Assembly (NCBI GenBank): GCA_030016385.1
Contig: JASEJN010000036.1
Coordinates: forward strand, 1 to 36,305
Reading direction: 5' to 3'
DNA length: 36,305 bases
DNA from: Clostridiales bacterium
GTDB lineage: Bacteria; Bacillota; Clostridia; Clostridiales; Oxobacteraceae
Positions 32,534 to 36,305 of the stretch are shown in pieces. Position 1 is the first letter of the stretch. Every line of letters begins with the position of its first letter. The notes below the pieces were generated by a model that did not search any database, was not told the origin of the DNA, and worked only from the letters and a program-made list of their open reading frames with translations. The translations under genes were made by a program, and so were the position numbers.

Positions 32534-33859
32534 CTAATTAGTCTGTTGACTTTTTTCAGCGAGTTTCACATTTACTGTTGCAGTACTATTGCTGCTCTTT
32601 TGCCATACCTTGAGCTTTACAGACTCTCCAGCTTTATGCTTCTGAAGCTCATTTATAAGATCATCGGAAGTTGGAAGTTTTACACCATTTATTTCAAGGA
32701 TAACATCGCCGGCCTTTATACCCGCTGCCTCGGCTGCACCTCCTGCCTGAACCGAATCCACTCCGACACCTGCAGGGCAACTATACTGTTTTGCCAACTC
32801 ATCGGTAATTGTAACAACATAGACGCCAAGATACGGACGGCTTACATACCCATTTTTCATAAGCTGCTCGATGATCGTTTTAGCATCGTTTATAGGTATT
32901 GCAAATCCCATACCCTCGACATTGCTGTCTACGAATTTTATGGAATTTATACCTATTACCTCTCCATTCTCATTTATAAGCGCTCCGCCGCTGTTGCCCG
33001 GATTTATCGCCGCATCGGTTTGTATTAGCTTATAACTTCTCACATTTCCCGAATTATCATCCGTACGTATGTTCTCGCTTCTGTTCAATCCGCTTATAAC
33101 GCCTGATGTTACAGATCCTGCATATTCTTCACCCAGAGGATTTCCTATGGCGATTGCAAGATCTCCGACCCTTACTTTTGAAGAATCGCCGAATTTTGCT
33201 ACGGGAAGATTGGTTGCATTAATTTTAAGAACAGCTATATCGCTTGTGGTATCCTGCCCCACTACCTTTGCTACAAACTGCTTCTTCCCACCAGGCAGTG
33301 TAACTGTAATCTTTCTGCCGCCGTCTATAACATGCTGGTTTGTTACGATATATCCGCTTTTATCAAATATGATACCGGATCCTGAGCCCTCGGCCACCTG
33401 ATTCTGCCCAAAGAACCCTTCCTTTACGATCTCTGTATCGACTCCCACTATAGAAGGCCCTGTTTCCGCAGCTATTTTTGCAATAATGCTTGAAGGCTGG
33501 GTATAACTTATGGAGTTTGTCTTTGAATTCTGGTCCGATGTCGAGGGAAAAGTATATGATTTATTGATACTGCCGCCATTATAATAATTTACATATGCCC
33601 CTCCTGCCACACCGCCTACCAGAGCCGAGATAACTATGCAAGCAATATAAGAGAGCGCTCTTCTAAACCAGTGCCTCTTCCTCGGTAAACTTTTGACGCT
33701 TATATAGCTGTTCTTCTGCTCATCCTCCTGGGGATTGGAATTGAAATTGTAACCTCCCAAATTCTGCGGATATTCCGCAGTCTTGTCATCATATGAATTA
33801 TTAACAGGTTGGCCTTGATTTTCCTGATTCTTGTTTATATTATCATTATTAAAATCCAT
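32534..33859 (-). CDS. htrA: HtrA/DegP-like membrane-anchored serine protease
   Basis: A 441-residue trypsin-like protease with a long Asn/Gln-rich cytoplasmic start, one membrane helix (about 67-90), a protease domain with catalytic His176 (TNQHVIDGG), Asp207 (TSDIAVLKI) and Ser290 (NPGNSGGAL), and a C-terminal PDZ domain (about 345-430). It degrades misfolded proteins outside the membrane. I chose the ATG at 33859, with CGGAGGTG upstream; 36 in-frame codons before it have no family features. It follows the sensor kinase by 100 bp. As in CssRS of Bacillus, the two-component pair upstream may control it. Confidence 0.95.
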   Translation of the reverse strand: MDFNNDNINKNQENQGQPVNNSYDDKTAEYPQNLGGYNFNSNPQEDEQKNSYISVKSLPRKRHWFRRALSYIACIVISALVGGVAGGAYVNYYNGGSINKSYTFPSTSDQNSKTNSISYTQPSSIIAKIAAETGPSIVGVDTEIVKEGFFGQNQVAEGSGSGIIFDKSGYIVTNQHVIDGGRKITVTLPGGKKQFVAKVVGQDTTSDIAVLKINATNLPVAKFGDSSKVRVGDLAIAIGNPLGEEYAGSVTSGVISGLNRSENIRTDDNSGNVRSYKLIQTDAAINPGNSGGALINENGEVIGINSIKFVDSNVEGMGFAIPINDAKTIIEQLMKNGYVSRPYLGVYVVTITDELAKQYSCPAGVGVDSVQAGGAAEAAGIKAGDVILEINGVKLPTSDDLINELQKHKAGESVKLKVWQKSSNSTATVNVKLAEKSQQTN

Positions 33860-33959
33860 ATTAACACCTCCGGTTAATTTAACCTTCTTATTTATTACGC
33901 TTTTATTATATTTGCCCTGTTTGAATATTACGTGAACAACATGTAAACTAATTTTGACA

Positions 33960-35393
33960 TCATGCAAGCGTCAAAGTAAAGTAAAATGTTGTCCCCTTGC
34001 CTTCTTCAGATTCAACCCATATGCTTTCGTCATGCTGCTTTATTATCTGCTTGACAATAGAAAGTCCCAGGCCAGTCCCCTTTTTAGTGCTCCTTGACTT
34101 GTCTACCATATGGAATCTATCCCATATGAGCTTCAATTCCTTTTCGGGTATGCCGACACCCGTATCCCCTATGCTAACTACCACCTTTCTGTCTTCTATA
34201 CTTGTCTTTATCGTTATGATACCGCCATTACCTGTGAATTTTATTGCATTGTCTATAAGGTTGGATACAACCTGACCTATTCTGTCTCTGTCCGCCAATA
34301 CATAAAGCTCGTCACCGTATAATACGACATTGCCGGATAGATCCTTTTCCTCTATTTCTTTTTCAAATCTTATTATAGTTATCCTTATAAGTTCGTTTAT
34401 ATCGAATTTACCTATTTTCAGAGAAAATTCTCCCGATTCGAGCCTTGACAGATCAAGCACATCCGATATGAGCCTGGTAAGCCTTTTAGATTCGCTAAGT
34501 GCGATTTTCAGATAATATTTCTCCTTATCCTCGGCAATTGTTCCATCGAGTATCCCCTGTATAAATCCTCTTATGGATGTTATGGGCGATCTGAGTTCAT
34601 GAGAGATATTTGCTATGAAATCCCTTCTTAAGTTTTCAAGATTCTCAAGAGCATCCGCCATATGGTTGAATGTTTCTGCAAGCTGTCCGATTTCATCCTT
34701 TGAAATATTCTTGACTCTTTTTTTAAATTCACCATTCGAAATGAGCCTGGCGGTTTTATTTATTTCATTTAAAGGTTTTATCAATATCCGCTGTGAGAAA
34801 TAATATATTACAAAAATTGAAATGCATATTGTAAAAATAGCTGAAATCCAGATAAATTTATAAATTTTTATAAGACCACTTACGATTCCCTGAACAGATG
34901 TATTGAAAACAGCCGCTCCTACAATCTGGTTATTTATAACGAGGGGAAACATTACAGTGAGCATATGCTGCTTGAAAATATCGCTAAAGACATCTTCCTT
35001 TACAACGGTTTCCCCATCCTTGAGCACCTTTGTCACATCGTCGTTCAGCAAAGACGTCCCTATAAGATTCTGATTTTCACTGCTCGATACGCCGACAACC
35101 TCATACCAATAATTGACAAACCATATTCTCGAGTCTACCAACGCATCCATTACCCTTAAGTCGGCAAAAAGATCATCCGGTTTTAAATTACCGTTTCCAT
35201 ATTGTTCGTAAAAACTGTTAAGTATAGGTGCCTGGGATAAAAGCGCCTGTTTTTTTTCATTATAATAATTACTTTTAAACCACGCCGAAAAAGCCGCAGC
35301 AAGAAACATGAAACTTATGGCCATCACTCCAAAATAGGTGATCAGAAGTTTGGAATAGAGGCTGTGTTTCATCGAAGGAAGCTTTATTTTCAT
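33960..35393 (-). CDS. Membrane sensor histidine kinase
   Basis: A 477-residue kinase. Helix 1 (about 17-39) and helix 2 (about 178-200) enclose an extracytoplasmic sensor of about 138 residues; a HAMP domain (200-253), a HisKA domain with ISHELRSP (phospho-acceptor His265) and an ATPase domain with NLIDNAIKF, GDTGVGIPEKE and GTGLGLSIVKQI follow. The start overlaps the end of the response regulator gene by 4 bp, so the two form a pair. The sensor is not of a type I can name; the htrA gene downstream points to envelope or secretion stress. WalK is an alternative, but the cytoplasmic PAS domain typical of WalK is absent. Confidence 0.94.
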   Translation of the reverse strand: MKIKLPSMKHSLYSKLLITYFGVMAISFMFLAAAFSAWFKSNYYNEKKQALLSQAPILNSFYEQYGNGNLKPDDLFADLRVMDALVDSRIWFVNYWYEVVGVSSSENQNLIGTSLLNDDVTKVLKDGETVVKEDVFSDIFKQHMLTVMFPLVINNQIVGAAVFNTSVQGIVSGLIKIYKFIWISAIFTICISIFVIYYFSQRILIKPLNEINKTARLISNGEFKKRVKNISKDEIGQLAETFNHMADALENLENLRRDFIANISHELRSPITSIRGFIQGILDGTIAEDKEKYYLKIALSESKRLTRLISDVLDLSRLESGEFSLKIGKFDINELIRITIIRFEKEIEEKDLSGNVVLYGDELYVLADRDRIGQVVSNLIDNAIKFTGNGGIITIKTSIEDRKVVVSIGDTGVGIPEKELKLIWDRFHMVDKSRSTKKGTGLGLSIVKQIIKQHDESIWVESEEGKGTTFYFTLTLA

Positions 35394-36073
35394 TGTCTTA
35401 CCTCGAATTTATACCCAACGCCCCATACAGTTTTAAGGCTCCAGTTTACGCCTTCCGTTTCTATTTTTTCACGGAGCCTTTTTACATGGACATCAACGGT
35501 CCTTGAGTCGCCTATAAAATCGTACCCCCATATTTCGTTTAGAAGCTGCTCTCTTGTATACACTTTATTTGGATTCTGCGCCAGGAAATATAAAAGTTCA
35601 AGTTCCTTAGGAGGCATTTCGATAATGCGGCCTTTGATCACAACCTGGAACTTATCCATATCGATTACTATTCCATCATAGCTTATGACCTTTTCTGCCT
35701 CTGCCGGCTTATACCTTCTGAGTACGGCTTTCAATCTGGCCATCAGTTCCTTGGGTTCAAACGGCTTTACTATATAATCGTCTGCTCCAAGCTCAAGTCC
35801 CAGAACCTTATCAAAGGTTTCCCCTTTTGCAGTAAGCATTATTACGGGCGTATCATACTTTTTCCTGATCTCCTTCAGGACATCCCACCCGTTCATTATG
35901 GGAAGCATTATATCCAGAATCACAAGCTCTATTGTGTCATCCATCTTTTCTATTGCTTCCCTTCCGTTATATGCCTGAACACATTTATATCCTTCTTTTT
36001 CGATGTACATCTTTAAAAGCTCCGATATATTTACATCATCATCAACAATAAGTATTTTATTAGCAGATTCCAT
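35390..36073 (-). CDS. OmpR/PhoB-family response regulator
   Basis: A 227-residue regulator. The receiver domain has the acidic pocket Asp11-Asp12, phospho-acceptor Asp54 (LVILDIMLP), Thr81 and Lys103 (VKPF). The C-terminal winged-helix domain (about 130-227) carries LLYFLAQNPNKVYTREQLLNEIWGYDFIGDSRTVDVHVKRLREK and ends TVWGVGYKFE, typical of OmpR-type DNA binding. It is the first gene of the regulator-kinase-htrA unit, with GGAGGCGGAG before the ATG. I found no confident promoter in the 180 bp upstream. Confidence 0.96.
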   Translation of the reverse strand: MESANKILIVDDDVNISELLKMYIEKEGYKCVQAYNGREAIEKMDDTIELVILDIMLPIMNGWDVLKEIRKKYDTPVIMLTAKGETFDKVLGLELGADDYIVKPFEPKELMARLKAVLRRYKPAEAEKVISYDGIVIDMDKFQVVIKGRIIEMPPKELELLYFLAQNPNKVYTREQLLNEIWGYDFIGDSRTVDVHVKRLREKIETEGVNWSLKTVWGVGYKFEVRQ

Positions 36074-36252
36074 TCTCCGCCTCCGTTCTTTTCATCTATT
36101 TTATGGCAGTGTCAAAAAATGAAATTGTTTTTACTTAAACATTACCATCTCTATTTTTATAAAGTTTATGACTATCCATACATGAATTTTGAAATATCTT
36201 ATATATATTATATACTTTTAAAATAAAAAAAGAAAAGTTAATATTCTTCAAA

Positions 36253-36305
36253 CTTCGATTCGTAATATGAACTTATGTTATTTTGAACACTCATTCGCCA
36301 GATTC
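36253..36305 (+). repeat. MITE-like repeat, copy 8, cut by the window end
   Basis: Starts CTTCGATTCGTAATATGAAC and runs to ...CATTCGCCAGATTC at the last base, matching the short form of copies 1, 4 and 6. It lies upstream of the response regulator gene. Confidence 0.8.

Overview
The window comes from a low-GC, endospore-forming anaerobe of the Clostridia (Bacillota). The evidence is a conserved sporulation and division cluster (spoIIE, yabP, yabQ, spoVB, spoVT, divIC), acetogen-type one-carbon genes (fhs, fchA), an NfnAB electron-bifurcating transhydrogenase, GGAGG-type ribosome binding sites and frequent TTG starts. I do not assign a genus. Almost every gene lies on the minus strand; only the nfnAB pair is on the plus strand. 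I see no transposase, integrase, phage gene or CRISPR array.

Layout in window order. 1-2643: a biotin-dependent decarboxylase operon (carboxyltransferase, OadG-like subunit, biotin carrier) ending at a large hairpin. 2991-6107: fchA, fhs and a type I 3-dehydroquinate dehydratase whose usual catalytic His is Tyr. 6585-8854: nfnAB, preceded by two promoters and a possibly structured leader. 8905-15511: ftsH, hpt, tilS and spoIIE, in the order known from Bacillus; spoIIE has a Spo0A-type promoter with a 21-bp spacer. 15792-16045: tRNA-Met, tRNA-fMet and tRNA-Leu from one promoter. 16217-19120: ppx, a yabR-type S1 gene with a perfect sigma-A promoter, divIC, yabQ and yabP. 19267-22085: a MecA_N-type penicillin-binding lipoprotein, rqcP and HU. 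22194-31757: mazG, spoVB, spoVT, prsA, mfd and pth. 31896-36073: a small membrane protein, then an HtrA protease, sensor kinase and response regulator in one transcription unit, probably for envelope stress.

The least explained structure is a family of short non-coding repeats between genes. I count eight copies or fragments. The two complete long copies (98-99 bp) have about 14-bp imperfect terminal inverted repeats, an internal hairpin and 9-bp direct flanking repeats (one perfect, one 8 of 9), so they behave like miniature transposable elements (MITEs). A short form shares their left half but has a different right half; one copy supplies the yabQ stop codon. The long copies lie just upstream of the fchA and ftsH promoters. 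Two other hairpins share GGCTGT-type ends, and a third type (GGGGACGGT ends) forms the 3' end of a small membrane-protein gene.

The genes describe envelope and spore construction (FtsH, SpoIIE, DivIC, PBP, SpoVB, PrsA, HtrA), translation upkeep (tRNAs, TilS, RqcP, Pth), nucleotide and DNA housekeeping (Hpt, MazG, Mfd, HU), and redox and one-carbon metabolism in which FchA, Fhs and NfnAB would handle folate-bound C1 units and NADPH supply.
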